Source of the DNA: an uncultured Desulfuromonadales bacterium
Lineage (GTDB): Bacteria; Desulfobacterota; Desulfuromonadia; Desulfuromonadales; Geopsychrobacteraceae
Direction: 5' to 3'
Assembly (NCBI GenBank): GCA_947259685.1
Contig: CAMYNC010000069.1
Span: 1-24,348, forward strand
DNA length: 24,348 nt
Part shown: one piece after another, positions 8,231 to 14,764 of the stretch
Layout of the letters: each line of letters starts with the position of its first letter
How positions within the stretch are numbered: the stretch's first letter is position 1
Made by a program: the position numbers and the translations under genes
Notes under the pieces: generated by a model
What the model was told of the DNA's origin: nothing
The model's input: only the letters and a program-made list of their open reading frames with translations
Database searches by the model: none

Positions 8231-8260
8231 AAAGGCTGCGAAAAATCGACAGCTTTTCCT
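8231..8260 (+). terminator. Rho-independent terminator after the GntR gene
   Basis: AAAGGCTG-CGA (8231-8241) pairs with TCG-CAGCTTTT (8246-8257). There is one bulged A and one G-U pair, the loop is AAAA, and the tail is TTTTCCTTTT. It lies 17 bases after the GntR stop. Confidence 0.7.
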
Positions 8261-8343
8261 TTTCCTCTCCGGATCATGCCAGCCGTGCTATTTTACTTGC
8301 ATCCGACCTGCCATTCACTTTATTCATTCTGGATTTGACGAAC

Positions 8344-8616
8344 ATGCAACTTGAAGAAATTTACCAGGCAACTATCAACAAATGGGGCGAGGAAGCCCAA
8401 TACGACCAAGCGGTTGAAGAATGTGCCGAGCTGATTGCTGCGCTGAAACATTATCGGCGTGGCAAAATTGATCGTCAGGCGGTGATTGACGAACTGGCTG
8501 ATGTCAGCCTGATGCTCGGCCAACTTAGCTGGATGTTCGGCAAGGATGAAGTCGGTCGCGCCATCCGTGAGAAACGCAAAAAACTGGATGAGTTGCTGAA
8601 CGCTCCTTCAGCATAG
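8344..8616 (+). CDS. MazG-like nucleotide pyrophosphohydrolase
   Basis: A 90-residue all-alpha NTP pyrophosphohydrolase of the MazG type. The metal-binding pattern E26-x2-E29 (in VEECAELI) with E50-x2-D53 (in VIDELADVSLML) is intact, so magnesium-dependent hydrolysis of a nucleoside triphosphate to the monophosphate is likely. The length suits single-domain MazG-like proteins rather than the two-domain MazG. The ATG at 8344 is chosen because the domain begins there. The longer frame back to 8173 would cover the terminator and the end of the GntR gene. The Shine-Dalgarno is weak (GACGAAC). It may clear damaged or non-canonical nucleotides, but the substrate cannot be read from sequence. Confidence 0.85.
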   Translation: MQLEEIYQATINKWGEEAQYDQAVEECAELIAALKHYRRGKIDRQAVIDELADVSLMLGQLSWMFGKDEVGRAIREKRKKLDELLNAPSA

Positions 8617-8818
8617 CGAAGCAAAGTCCTGCCGCAGGAGCTGCAGCCTAAGCGACAGGACCCGCGGTTGCACGATTCAATAGTCCCGTAGCGTGCTGGC
8701 GGCAGCTCATAATCCTGCCCCTGGACAAATCGATCGTCACCCGGCCGGGGAAACTCGATCCTCAGTCCGTCGTTGCTAGCCAACAAAGCCATCCTCCCTA
8801 AACAGCCCATGCAACTCT

Positions 8819-8834
8819 CAATGAAATATCATTG
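8819..8834. promoter_or_regulatory. Candidate upstream activator site (palindrome)
   Basis: A perfect inverted repeat CAATGA-AATA-TCATTG. It lies about 135 bases upstream of the sigma-54-like -24 element, the distance at which enhancer-binding proteins usually sit. Function is inferred from placement. Confidence 0.4.
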
Positions 8835-8969
8835 CAAGCACGTGTCCAGAACAATCAAAGACGACTGACCACTCCGATCAGAAAAAGAACCGAGTCGAAA
8901 AACTTAACTCAATAGGCTACGGGAGAAAATAAACGCAGTAAACCACCAAACTACAAAGGAAAATTTACA

Positions 8970-8985
8970 TGGCACAAATAGTGCT
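8970..8985 (+). promoter_or_regulatory. Sigma-54 (RpoN) type promoter for the PEP-CTERM gene
   Basis: The sequence TGGCACAAATAGTGCT matches the -24/-12 consensus TGGCAC-N5-TTGCW at all but one position. The invariant GG (8971-8972) and GC (8983-8984) have correct spacing. Transcription should start near 8996, giving a leader of about 125 bases before the ATG at 9120. PEP-CTERM genes are known to be associated with the sigma-54-dependent PrsK/PrsR pair in exosortase-bearing bacteria. That link is family knowledge; those genes are not in this window. Confidence 0.65.
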
Positions 8986-9119
8986 CATAGAAAATATCTA
9001 CTGCCAACGCAGCACATACCCAGAACAGATTTGCTTCTGGCACGATATGGGTTGCATCGAGCACCATCTATGAGACGGCAAAAGCCAACAAACTATTCCA
9101 TTCTGCAAGGAGAATCGAA

Positions 9120-9380
9120 ATGAATCTTCGTAGAATGCTCATTGCCTTTTTAGCAACTTTGCTTATTTCTCTTTTCTGCATAATAAGCTCAGGCCCCGCG
9201 CTACAGATAAAGAATGAAAATCATGTTAACGGAGACTCCGGTATCGTAGGGTACCAACAGGGAATAAAGCCTGGAGCCCAGCCTGGACCAGCACCTGTTC
9301 CCGAGCCGAGGACGATTCTGCTGCTTGGTTCCGGTCTTGTCGGCCTCGCCCTCTATCAGCCTAAGAAATCGAACAAGTAA
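9120..9380 (+). CDS. Very short PEP-CTERM sorting-signal protein
   Basis: 86 residues. An N-terminal signal peptide/TM (about 6-26, after MNLRRM) is followed by only about 35 residues of spacer rich in Gly, Pro and Asn. A canonical PEP-CTERM signal closes the protein: VPEPRTILLLGSGLVGLALY with PEP at 61-63, a hydrophobic helix and a basic end (PKKSNK). PEP-CTERM proteins are exported and processed by exosortase, usually with exopolysaccharide production. Here almost nothing remains between the two sorting signals, so the mature peptide would be tiny. The Shine-Dalgarno AAGGAG lies 8 bases before the ATG. The upstream sigma-54-like promoter and the downstream terminator make it a single-gene unit. 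The motif call is firm; the role of the mature peptide is unknown. Confidence 0.88.
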   Translation: MNLRRMLIAFLATLLISLFCIISSGPALQIKNENHVNGDSGIVGYQQGIKPGAQPGPAPVPEPRTILLLGSGLVGLALYQPKKSNK

Positions 9381-9383
9381 CTT

Positions 9384-9438
9384 CTAGGAGACTGTCGGAA
9401 TTATTCGTTTCAACCCAAGTAAGGCCAACAGCCTCCTA
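9384..9438 (+). repeat. Long-range inverted repeat in the PEP-CTERM 3' untranslated region
   Basis: CTAGGAG-a-CTGT (9384-9395) pairs with ACAG-c-CTCCTAG (9427-9438) around a 31-base loop, just after the PEP-CTERM stop and before the terminator. There is no U run after it, so it is not a terminator by itself. Confidence 0.5.
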
Positions 9439-9449
9439 GGCAAGTCATT

Positions 9450-9477
9450 CAAAAAGTCCGGCATTCGCCGGGCTTTT
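9450..9477. terminator. Bidirectional terminator between the PEP-CTERM gene and dinB
   Basis: AAAAAGTCCGGC (9450-9461) pairs with GCCGGGCTTTTT (9466-9477), with loop ATTC and one wobble pair. The A run on the left and T run on the right let it serve both convergent genes. Confidence 0.88.
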
Positions 9478-9485
9478 TGTTTAGA

Positions 9486-10568
9486 TCACCTAAATCTAAA
9501 TTCGAGCTGTAAAGGCTCTTCGGCTGGAACTTCAGTCGTAAACCCGGAAATCGTAATTCCCAGCAATCGAACAGCACGCTCACAAGCCTCGGTACTTCTC
9601 AACAACTCTTCGGCCAAGCGCAGCATTATCTCTGCCTGTTCTATCGGCTCATCACCAGTCACCGACCGTGTGACCGTCTGGAAGTCAGCATACTTAACTT
9701 TCAGGGTCAAGGTCAGACCGCTGGCCTGCTTTGCCTGTAGTAGCCCGGCAACCTGATCCGCCAAAGCGCCTAAAATGGTGAGCATCTGGCGAATATCAGC
9801 GACATCTTCGGCCAGGGTAGTTTCTTTCCCGATCGACTTGCGAACCCGGTTCGGCACCACTGGCCGCAGATCGAGACCCCGAGCAATATTGTAGTAATAG
9901 CGCCCCGCCTTGCCGAAACGGCGCTCCAACTCCTCCAAAGAGCGCCCGCCTAAATCAGCGCCGGTAAAAATGCCCAGGTTGTGCATTTTCTTTTCCGTGA
10001 CCCGGCCGACGCCATGGAATCGTCGCACCGGTAATTTAGCAATAAAATCTGCGGCCTGTTCTGGTGTGATGACGGTGAGCCCATCCGGCTTATCGATATC
10101 TGAGGCAATTTTAGCGAGAAATTTATTGTAGGAGACTCCGGCCGAAGCTGTCAGCCCGGTGGCCTGGCGGATTTTTTCCCGAATCTCCTTAGCAATCCAG
10201 GTCGCCGAGACGATTTCCAACTTGTTTTCGCTGACATCAAGGTAGGCCTCATCGAGCGATAACGGCTCCACCAGTTCGGTGTATTCATGGAATATTTGCC
10301 GAATCTGTATTGAAACATCGCGATAGGCATCAAAACGGGGGCGGACAAAAATCGCCTGCGGGCAAAGACGATAGGCCCGGGCACAGGACATGGCCGAACG
10401 GATTCCGTAGCGGCGCGCTTCATAGGAACAGGTTGCAACCACCCCCCGGCCACCTGGGTCGCCGCCGACCACCACCGGCTTCCCACGCAACTCTGCCCGG
10501 TCGCGCTGTTCGACAGCGGCGAAAAAAGCGTCCATATCGATATGGATAATTTTACGCTGTGCGGTCAT
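9486..10568 (-). CDS. dinB: DNA polymerase IV (Y-family)
   Basis: An error-prone translesion polymerase of 360 residues, the usual length. The catalytic carboxylates are visible: D11 in IIHIDMDAFFAAVE, and D106/E107 in SLDEAYLDVS. The CSYEARRYGIRSAM segment of the fingers follows at about 47-60, and VRRFHGVGRVTEKK is the helix-hairpin-helix. The C-terminus ends in QLEFRFR, close to the beta-clamp binding motif. The ATG at 10568 is chosen from alignment to the family start; a longer frame runs into the intergenic hairpin. The ribosome site is odd: the only AGGAG lies in a hairpin loop about 25 bases upstream. It follows the FKBP gene but is separated from it by a terminator. No LexA box was recognised. 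Confidence 0.95.
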   Translation of the reverse strand: MTAQRKIIHIDMDAFFAAVEQRDRAELRGKPVVVGGDPGGRGVVATCSYEARRYGIRSAMSCARAYRLCPQAIFVRPRFDAYRDVSIQIRQIFHEYTELVEPLSLDEAYLDVSENKLEIVSATWIAKEIREKIRQATGLTASAGVSYNKFLAKIASDIDKPDGLTVITPEQAADFIAKLPVRRFHGVGRVTEKKMHNLGIFTGADLGGRSLEELERRFGKAGRYYYNIARGLDLRPVVPNRVRKSIGKETTLAEDVADIRQMLTILGALADQVAGLLQAKQASGLTLTLKVKYADFQTVTRSVTGDEPIEQAEIMLRLAEELLRSTEACERAVRLLGITISGFTTEVPAEEPLQLEFRFR

Positions 10569-10572
10569 AAGG

Positions 10573-10607
10573 AAAAATAGCCACAGAAGACAAGCTCCTA
10601 TGGCTAT
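10573..10607 (-). promoter_or_regulatory. Hairpin directly upstream of the dinB start
   Basis: Read leftward, ATAGCCA (10607-10601) pairs with TGGCTAT (10583-10577), and five T follow. The loop contains the only AGGAG near dinB, and the ATG comes 5 bases after the T run. It could be a second weak terminator or a structure that controls ribosome access. Confidence 0.45.
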
Positions 10608-10617
10608 CGAGTATGGC

Positions 10618-10648
10618 AAAAAAAGGAAATCCAGTTTAAGCGATTTCC
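10618..10648 (-). terminator. Rho-independent terminator at the end of the FKBP gene
   Basis: Read leftward, GGAAATC (10648-10642) pairs with GATTTCC (10631-10625) and seven T follow (10624-10618). The stem's first arm lies within the last FKBP codons and the stop codon (10636-10638) is in the loop. Confidence 0.75.
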
Positions 10649-11061
10649 ACCAGTTCGATATCAAAATTCAGGGTTTTACCAGCCATCGGGTGGTTGGCAT
10701 CGAGCACAATTTTATCTTCTCTGACCTCTTTGACGGTCAGCAGCATCGGCGCGCCATCCTCCATCTGAGTCTGAAACTGCTGCCCGGCCTCAGGGTTCAT
10801 CCCCTCTTCAAACTGGCTGTGATCGGCCTCGAAAACCATTTCAGCATTGTAAGGACCGTAGGCCTCATCTTCTGGCAAGCGCACCTGTTTGGAATCACCG
10901 ATCGCCATGCCGACGACGGCCTGGTCGAATCCAGGGATAACCTGGCCGGCACCGACTTCAAATTCGAGCGGTTGGGCTTCGCGTGAGGAATCGAAGACCT
11001 CGCCGTCGTCGAACGTGCCAGTATAGTGAACTTTTACCTTGTTACCATTCGCTGCAGTCAT
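10636..11061 (-). CDS. SlyD-like FKBP-type peptidyl-prolyl cis-trans isomerase
   Basis: A cytoplasmic proline isomerase/chaperone of 141 residues. The FKBP half begins VKVHYTGTFDDGEVFDSS (9-26) and VGAGQVIPGFDQAVVGM (36-52). The insert-in-flap chaperone domain follows (about 66-120, LPEDEAYGPYNAE onward). The chain then returns to the FKBP fold with DANHPMAGKTLNFDIELVEI. There is no His/Cys-rich tail, so nickel storage as in E. coli SlyD is unlikely. The ATG at 11061 has AGGAG 6 bases upstream; a longer frame to 11118 crosses a leader hairpin and lacks a ribosome site. It is divergent from the acyltransferase gene and ends in its own terminator before dinB. Confidence 0.93.
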   Translation of the reverse strand: MTAANGNKVKVHYTGTFDDGEVFDSSREAQPLEFEVGAGQVIPGFDQAVVGMAIGDSKQVRLPEDEAYGPYNAEMVFEADHSQFEEGMNPEAGQQFQTQMEDGAPMLLTVKEVREDKIVLDANHPMAGKTLNFDIELVEIA

Positions 11062-11093
11062 TGTATCTCCTAAGCAGGGGGAGCAAAAGAAAA

Positions 11094-11112
11094 GGCAGCT
11101 ATTTACGCTGCC
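11094..11112 (-). promoter_or_regulatory. Leader hairpin upstream of the FKBP gene
   Basis: Read leftward, GGCAGC (11112-11107) pairs with GCTGCC (11099-11094) over a 7-base loop, followed by TTTTCTTTT. It resembles a weak terminator in the 5' leader, about 33 bases before the FKBP start. An attenuation role is only inferred. Confidence 0.35.
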
Positions 11113-11251
11113 AACCATTTAGATTTCCTTGAAACAAGATAGCCACAGGTTGACATTGCTGGAGATAGAAATCAACCCCTGCGGCGAAAATTTCACTTTT
11201 CAAAAACCGCCAATTCTTCAATGACGTGTAGACTTGGCTAAACTATCTATT

Positions 11252-11875
11252 ATGTATGAGGTCCCTCCGCAACTGCCAATACGCAACTGGCCATTGACCC
11301 GCTGGTTGGGACGGCTGCTTTTAAATGTGCTCGGCTGGCGCATTGAAGGACCGCTTCCCGACTTGTCTAAGGCGGTCATCGCAATTGCCCCGCACACCTC
11401 GAACTGGGACTTTATCATCGGGATGGCGGCTGTTTGGGCGCTTGACTTGCGCGCCAACTGGCTGGGTAAACAAAGCCTGTTTACAGGATTTGGTGGCTCT
11501 CTCCTGCTCAAGCTGGGAGGGATTCCTGTCGATCGCAGCCACCCTGAAGGACTTCTCGACCAGGTCGTTTTAGCCTACCAGCGTCAATCGCAGCTGCTTC
11601 TAGGACTTACTCCGGAGGGCACTCGCAAAGCGGTCACCCCCTGGAAAACCGGCTGTTGCCGAATCGCCCATGCAGCACAAATTCCGCTGGTACCGGTGGC
11701 CCTGGACTATTCACAAAAGCAGATCAGGGTTCTTCCGCACTGGATCCCGGACCAGGATCTGGCCAAGAATATGCTCCGTCTGAGTCAGCAGTACACGGCG
11801 ACGATGGCGAAAAATCCGGCTCATTTCCTTGCTGACACTCCATGGCATCCGGGGTTGAGAAGAACCAGAAAGTGA
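11252..11875 (+). CDS. Lysophospholipid acyltransferase (PlsC-like) family protein
   Basis: 207 residues. Carries the acyltransferase signature H48-x4-D53 in APHTSNWDFIIG, then GGIPVDR (89-95) and TPEGTR (120-125), the motif set of the PlsC/LPLAT superfamily. Such enzymes transfer acyl chains to glycerol-3-phosphate or lysophospholipids at the membrane. This protein has no clear TM helix and is shorter than classical PlsC, so it belongs to a small divergent subgroup whose acceptor is not known. The start could be the ATG at 11252 or a TTG at 11234; neither has a convincing Shine-Dalgarno. It converges on nfi, with an imperfect hairpin (11885-11913) between them. Confidence 0.85.
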   Translation: MYEVPPQLPIRNWPLTRWLGRLLLNVLGWRIEGPLPDLSKAVIAIAPHTSNWDFIIGMAAVWALDLRANWLGKQSLFTGFGGSLLLKLGGIPVDRSHPEGLLDQVVLAYQRQSQLLLGLTPEGTRKAVTPWKTGCCRIAHAAQIPLVPVALDYSQKQIRVLPHWIPDQDLAKNMLRLSQQYTATMAKNPAHFLADTPWHPGLRRTRK

Positions 11876-11884
11876 TATCAGTCG

Positions 11885-11913
11885 GCATTGTTTCTGGATT
11901 GGGGAAGCAATGC
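11885..11913. repeat. Imperfect hairpin between convergent acyltransferase and nfi genes
   Basis: GCATTG (11885-11890) pairs with CAATGC (11908-11913), and the stem continues inward with four more pairs. It lacks a U run on either side, so any terminator function is uncertain. The small intergenic gap holds nothing else. Confidence 0.4.
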
Positions 11914-11918
11914 TGAAT

Positions 11919-12623
11919 TCAGGGGTCCGCTTGCAGCGATTGCTCCTGCTGGCGACGCTGCTGGTTACTTGCCAGATGAGCCAAACGGGTCGGCTCCGGC
12001 AAGCGATACCCCTTACCGCAGGCCAGGACCAGTTCGGCGGTCTGCTCGACATTGATCAGATGTCCGGGAGAAACATAGAGCGGCTTCACCCGATCACGGG
12101 TGCGCAGCACCAGGCCGATTTTTTCCCCCTGGGGAGAGTAGAGCGGTTGCTGTTCGCCCCGCTTCTGGTCGACAGGATCATGGCTGCCGAAAAGACGGCT
12201 TTTAGCACAACCGATAGTCGGCAACCCAAGCCACAACCCGAGATGGCTTGCCAGCCCGATGCCTCGCGGATGGGCGATCCCCTGGCCATCCGCCAGGATC
12301 AACTCGGGGACCACCGGTAACTGCCGGAAAGCCTGAAGAATCACCGGCAGCTCGCGAAAAGAAAGTAACCCTGGAAGATACGAAAAATTACTTATCGCGC
12401 TGGCAGTTGCCGTCACCACAGGTTGCAGTTCGGGAAAGCTGAGTACCACTACGGCAGCATGAAACTGATTGCTCTGCCAGCGACAGGAAACATCGACCCC
12501 GGCGATCAGCCGCAAGCGGGGCAATTGTCGTACCTGCAGACAGACCTGACCGGCCAGCTGGCGCTGCAGCTCCACAGCCGCCTGGCGGTCGAGATCCCAG
12601 CGATGCAATTCAGCAAATTCCAT
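11919..12623 (-). CDS. nfi: Endonuclease V (deoxyinosine 3' endonuclease)
   Basis: A DNA repair nuclease that nicks at the second phosphodiester bond 3' of deoxyinosine. 234 residues. The metal-binding residues are visible: D44 in IAGVDVS, E91 in LLSFRELPVIL and D112 in LADGQGIAHPRGIGLASHLG. The wedge motif SYLPGLLSFRE (81-91) that senses the lesion is intact, and the IGCAKSRL stretch provides the conserved lysine. The ATG at 12623 is preceded by GGAG 6 bases away; a TTG at 12641 has no such site. It is divergent from the macro-domain gene, with about 70 bases between the starts. Identification is firm. Confidence 0.94.
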   Translation of the reverse strand: MEFAELHRWDLDRQAAVELQRQLAGQVCLQVRQLPRLRLIAGVDVSCRWQSNQFHAAVVVLSFPELQPVVTATASAISNFSYLPGLLSFRELPVILQAFRQLPVVPELILADGQGIAHPRGIGLASHLGLWLGLPTIGCAKSRLFGSHDPVDQKRGEQQPLYSPQGEKIGLVLRTRDRVKPLYVSPGHLINVEQTAELVLACGKGYRLPEPTRLAHLASNQQRRQQEQSLQADP

Positions 12624-12693
12624 TATATACTCCAGGTTCAACAGACCAGCAGACTTCGGCTATAGTTGACAGTATCTACGGGAGGAGAAGAAC

Positions 12694-13218
12694 ATGACTG
12701 CACAGATTGAAATCATTCAGGATGATATCACCTGCTTGCAGGTGGATGCGATTGTCAATGCTGCCAACCAGCGATTGTTGGGGGGTGGCGGAGTTGATGG
12801 GGCGATCCACCAAGCCGCCGGGCCGCAACTGCTGGCAGAGTGTCGCAGCCTGAACGGCTGTGCGACGGGGGAGGCCAAAATGACCGAGGGCTACCAGTTG
12901 CCAGCAGCAAAAATCATCCACACGGTCGGCCCGGTCTGGCAGGGCGGTGAGCAGGGTGAGGCAGAGCTGCTGGTTAATTGCTACCGTAACAGTCTGCACC
13001 TGGCCAGCGAGGCCGGCCTGAAATCACTCGCCTTCCCCTCAATCAGCACGGGAGTCTACGGCTATCCAATCAAGCAGGCCTGCCGGATCGCCCTGAGGGA
13101 AACCCTGGCCTTCTTACAACAACCAACCAGCCTGACGCAGATCATTTTCTGCTGTTTTTCACTCGCCGACCGGGATTGCTACCTGGCCACGCTGGCCGAA
13201 CTCAAGCCAGCGGGTTAA
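12694..13218 (+). CDS. Macro domain protein (YmdB-like ADP-ribose/O-acetyl-ADP-ribose hydrolase)
   Basis: A 174-residue stand-alone macro domain. Family features are [34 protein letters not shown] (10-43), with the adenine-side D11, the catalytic-loop N22/N25 and D35, and [11 protein letters not shown] binding the distal ribose and phosphates. Proteins of this subgroup hydrolyse O-acetyl-ADP-ribose or remove ADP-ribose from proteins or nucleic acid. GGGAGGAG sits just before the ATG. It is divergent from nfi and converges on the nitroreductase gene with only 6 bases between the stop codons. The ADP-ribose-binding call is strong; the physiological substrate is not shown. Confidence 0.92.
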   Translation: MTAQIEIIQDDITCLQVDAIVNAANQRLLGGGGVDGAIHQAAGPQLLAECRSLNGCATGEAKMTEGYQLPAAKIIHTVGPVWQGGEQGEAELLVNCYRNSLHLASEAGLKSLAFPSISTGVYGYPIKQACRIALRETLAFLQQPTSLTQIIFCCFSLADRDCYLATLAELKPAG

Positions 13219-13224
13219 AAGGCC

Positions 13225-13749
13225 CTATGGTTGAAAATGATTTTGGAACACTTTGGCTGTTATCAGGCTTGCCAACGGATGACCAGCTTTTTCCTCGGCC
13301 GGATAGCCAACCGCAATCACCATCGGCACCTCCAGCCCGGCGGGCAAATTGACCAGCTGCCGGACGTATTCCGAAGCGCTTTGCGACTCATTATGGTCTC
13401 GCAACCGCAGCTGTGCCCAGCAACTCTTCAACCCCAACTCTTCGGCAGTCAGCTGAAGGATAATCGCCGCAATCGAACAATCCTCAACCCAGACATCAGA
13501 AATCTGCGGATCGGCGGCAATCACAATCGCCAGTGGCGCGCTGCTGAAAAATGAGGTTCCGTGGGATTTTGCGCTCGCCAACTGCTGCAGAGTGGCTTTT
13601 TCATCGACCAGTACAAACTTCCAGGGCTGGCGGTTGCGCGACGTCGGTGAGCGCAGCAACGCTTCTACGAGCGCGCTGACCTTTTCCGGTTCGACCGCTT
13701 GGGAGGTAAATTTGCGAATACTTCTTCGCTCACGCAGTAAATCGAGCAT
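13225..13749 (-). CDS. Nitroreductase-family FMN oxidoreductase
   Basis: 174 residues. FMN-binding motifs are RRSIRKFT (8-15) and RSPTSRNRQPWKFV (33-46), with a Gly-rich end pattern MVIAVGYPAEEK near 143-154. These enzymes are homodimers that use NAD(P)H to reduce nitro compounds, quinones or flavins. The protein is at the short end of the family. AAGGAG lies 8 bases before the ATG. It is the first gene after the six-gene signalling operon (88-base gap, no clear terminator), so readthrough is possible. A -10-like TATACT near 13788-13783 has no good -35. The substrate is unknown. Confidence 0.9.
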   Translation of the reverse strand: MLDLLRERRSIRKFTSQAVEPEKVSALVEALLRSPTSRNRQPWKFVLVDEKATLQQLASAKSHGTSFFSSAPLAIVIAADPQISDVWVEDCSIAAIILQLTAEELGLKSCWAQLRLRDHNESQSASEYVRQLVNLPAGLEVPMVIAVGYPAEEKAGHPLASLITAKVFQNHFQP

Positions 13750-13837
13750 CGCTCCATCTCCTTAAAAACTACCCACAAAAAAGTATAGCCGCGTTACTTC
13801 CGGCCGGCCACAGAGCCGTGGACTTGATGAACTCAAA

Positions 13838-14728
13838 TTATTTTCGGTTCAGGCGGTCCATGGCGGCTTTTAAACTGACCCGCAGCCGTTCCAGCACGTC
13901 GGCCAGTTTGGCCAGCTCGTCGCGACCACGCACTTCGATCTTCCTCTCAACCTTGCCGTCAGCCAATTCACCGGCAATCCGGGTAAAATGCGTCAGCGGC
14001 TGCAAAGTGCGGTTAACAACCAGGAACACCATCAGCAGCGAGATCAGTAGGATTCCAGCCATAATTGCAATCAAAGTGCTTTTCAGCGCAGCCTTGGCAG
14101 CTTCAGTCTTTTGCAGGGAAAAGCCGATCCGGAAACCACCCCAATGCTGACCTTTGACATGGATCGGGGTGGAGATATCCCAGATGGTTTCGCCGGTATC
14201 CCGATGATAAATCTGCTGAAATGCCGCTTCCGTATTCCGGGCCGCCTTAAGGCCGATCGGATCGTTAAAAATCCGTTTGGTGCGGTTACCCAGCAAATCT
14301 TGCTGCTTGTCGCCGCTGATCGGTTGCTGATACCTGGTATTGTGAGTCGGCAGATAACCGTTGCTATCGACCGCCACGGCGTAGACCACCGACTCATCTT
14401 TGAGAAACTCATCCTGCAGCGCCAGGATCGCTTTATCCAGATAAGAATCATATTTTGTATGGTACTTTTCCGGTTCGAATCCAGGAATCGGTACATAGTC
14501 GGTATCGAAAGCATCGCTCAGGGTAAAGACGCCATTATCGATCGCCTCTTCGAGAAGCTTGCCGATCAGCTTGCCACCGATGATCGATTCAATCTTGCCG
14601 CGTTGCAGCAGTTGCTCCTCAAGACTCTGTCCTTGCTGTTTAACAATGTAATAGGTTCCGGCAGCGATCACCACCAAAAGCACCAGGTTAACCAGTACTG
14701 CGACTTTGACACTAATCTTATCGAACAC
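13838..14728 (-). CDS. Membrane sensor: periplasmic Cache-like domain plus HAMP, no output domain
   Basis: 296 residues from a GTG at 14728, chosen because AGGAGG precedes it by 5 bases; the frame also opens at a TTG at 14749. Order: TM1 (about 7-28), a periplasmic sensory region (about 30-205) with NGYLPTHNTR and NRTKRIFND, TM2 (about 214-238), HAMP (about 238-290), then the stop. Related chemoreceptors continue into a long methyl-accepting coiled coil, which is absent here, with no kinase or cyclase domain in its place. The last gene of the operon, it starts 36 bases after a secreted paralogue that shares the same sensor motifs. It may signal through a partner bound to HAMP. The natural truncation looks intact rather than frameshifted, because the gene ends cleanly before an intergenic gap. 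Confidence 0.85.
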   Translation of the reverse strand: MFDKISVKVAVLVNLVLLVVIAAGTYYIVKQQGQSLEEQLLQRGKIESIIGGKLIGKLLEEAIDNGVFTLSDAFDTDYVPIPGFEPEKYHTKYDSYLDKAILALQDEFLKDESVVYAVAVDSNGYLPTHNTRYQQPISGDKQQDLLGNRTKRIFNDPIGLKAARNTEAAFQQIYHRDTGETIWDISTPIHVKGQHWGGFRIGFSLQKTEAAKAALKSTLIAIMAGILLISLLMVFLVVNRTLQPLTHFTRIAGELADGKVERKIEVRGRDELAKLADVLERLRVSLKAAMDRLNRK

Positions 14729-14764
14729 GCGCTGTCCTCCTGAATTCAATCAAATTTAGCGATT

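Larger units (their letters stand above)
8617..9119. other. Gene-poor region upstream of the PEP-CTERM gene
   Basis: About 500 bases without a confident gene. The left part (to about 8810) is GC-rich. On the minus strand it is open with coding-like codons (see findings). It contains a stem between 8626-8635 and 8652-8661. As minus-strand RNA this stem pairs along all 10 positions (one G-U), but as plus-strand RNA it has a C-A mismatch. The right part is AT-rich and carries a palindrome (8819-8834) and a sigma-54-like promoter (8970-8985), described separately. Confidence 0.5.

Noticed and set aside
9038..9056. Second TGGCAC followed by TTGCA near the PEP-CTERM gene
   Set aside because: The spacing between GG and GC is three bases too long for a working sigma-54 promoter.
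8969..9073. 34-residue open frame with Cys and His (MAQIVLIEN start) and AAAGGA upstream
   Set aside because: Its ATG lies on the -24 element of the sigma-54-like promoter, so a transcript from that promoter would begin inside the frame. No recognisable family.
11151..11156. TTGACA-like element upstream of the acyltransferase gene
   Set aside because: No -10 at suitable spacing. It forms part of an inverted repeat instead.
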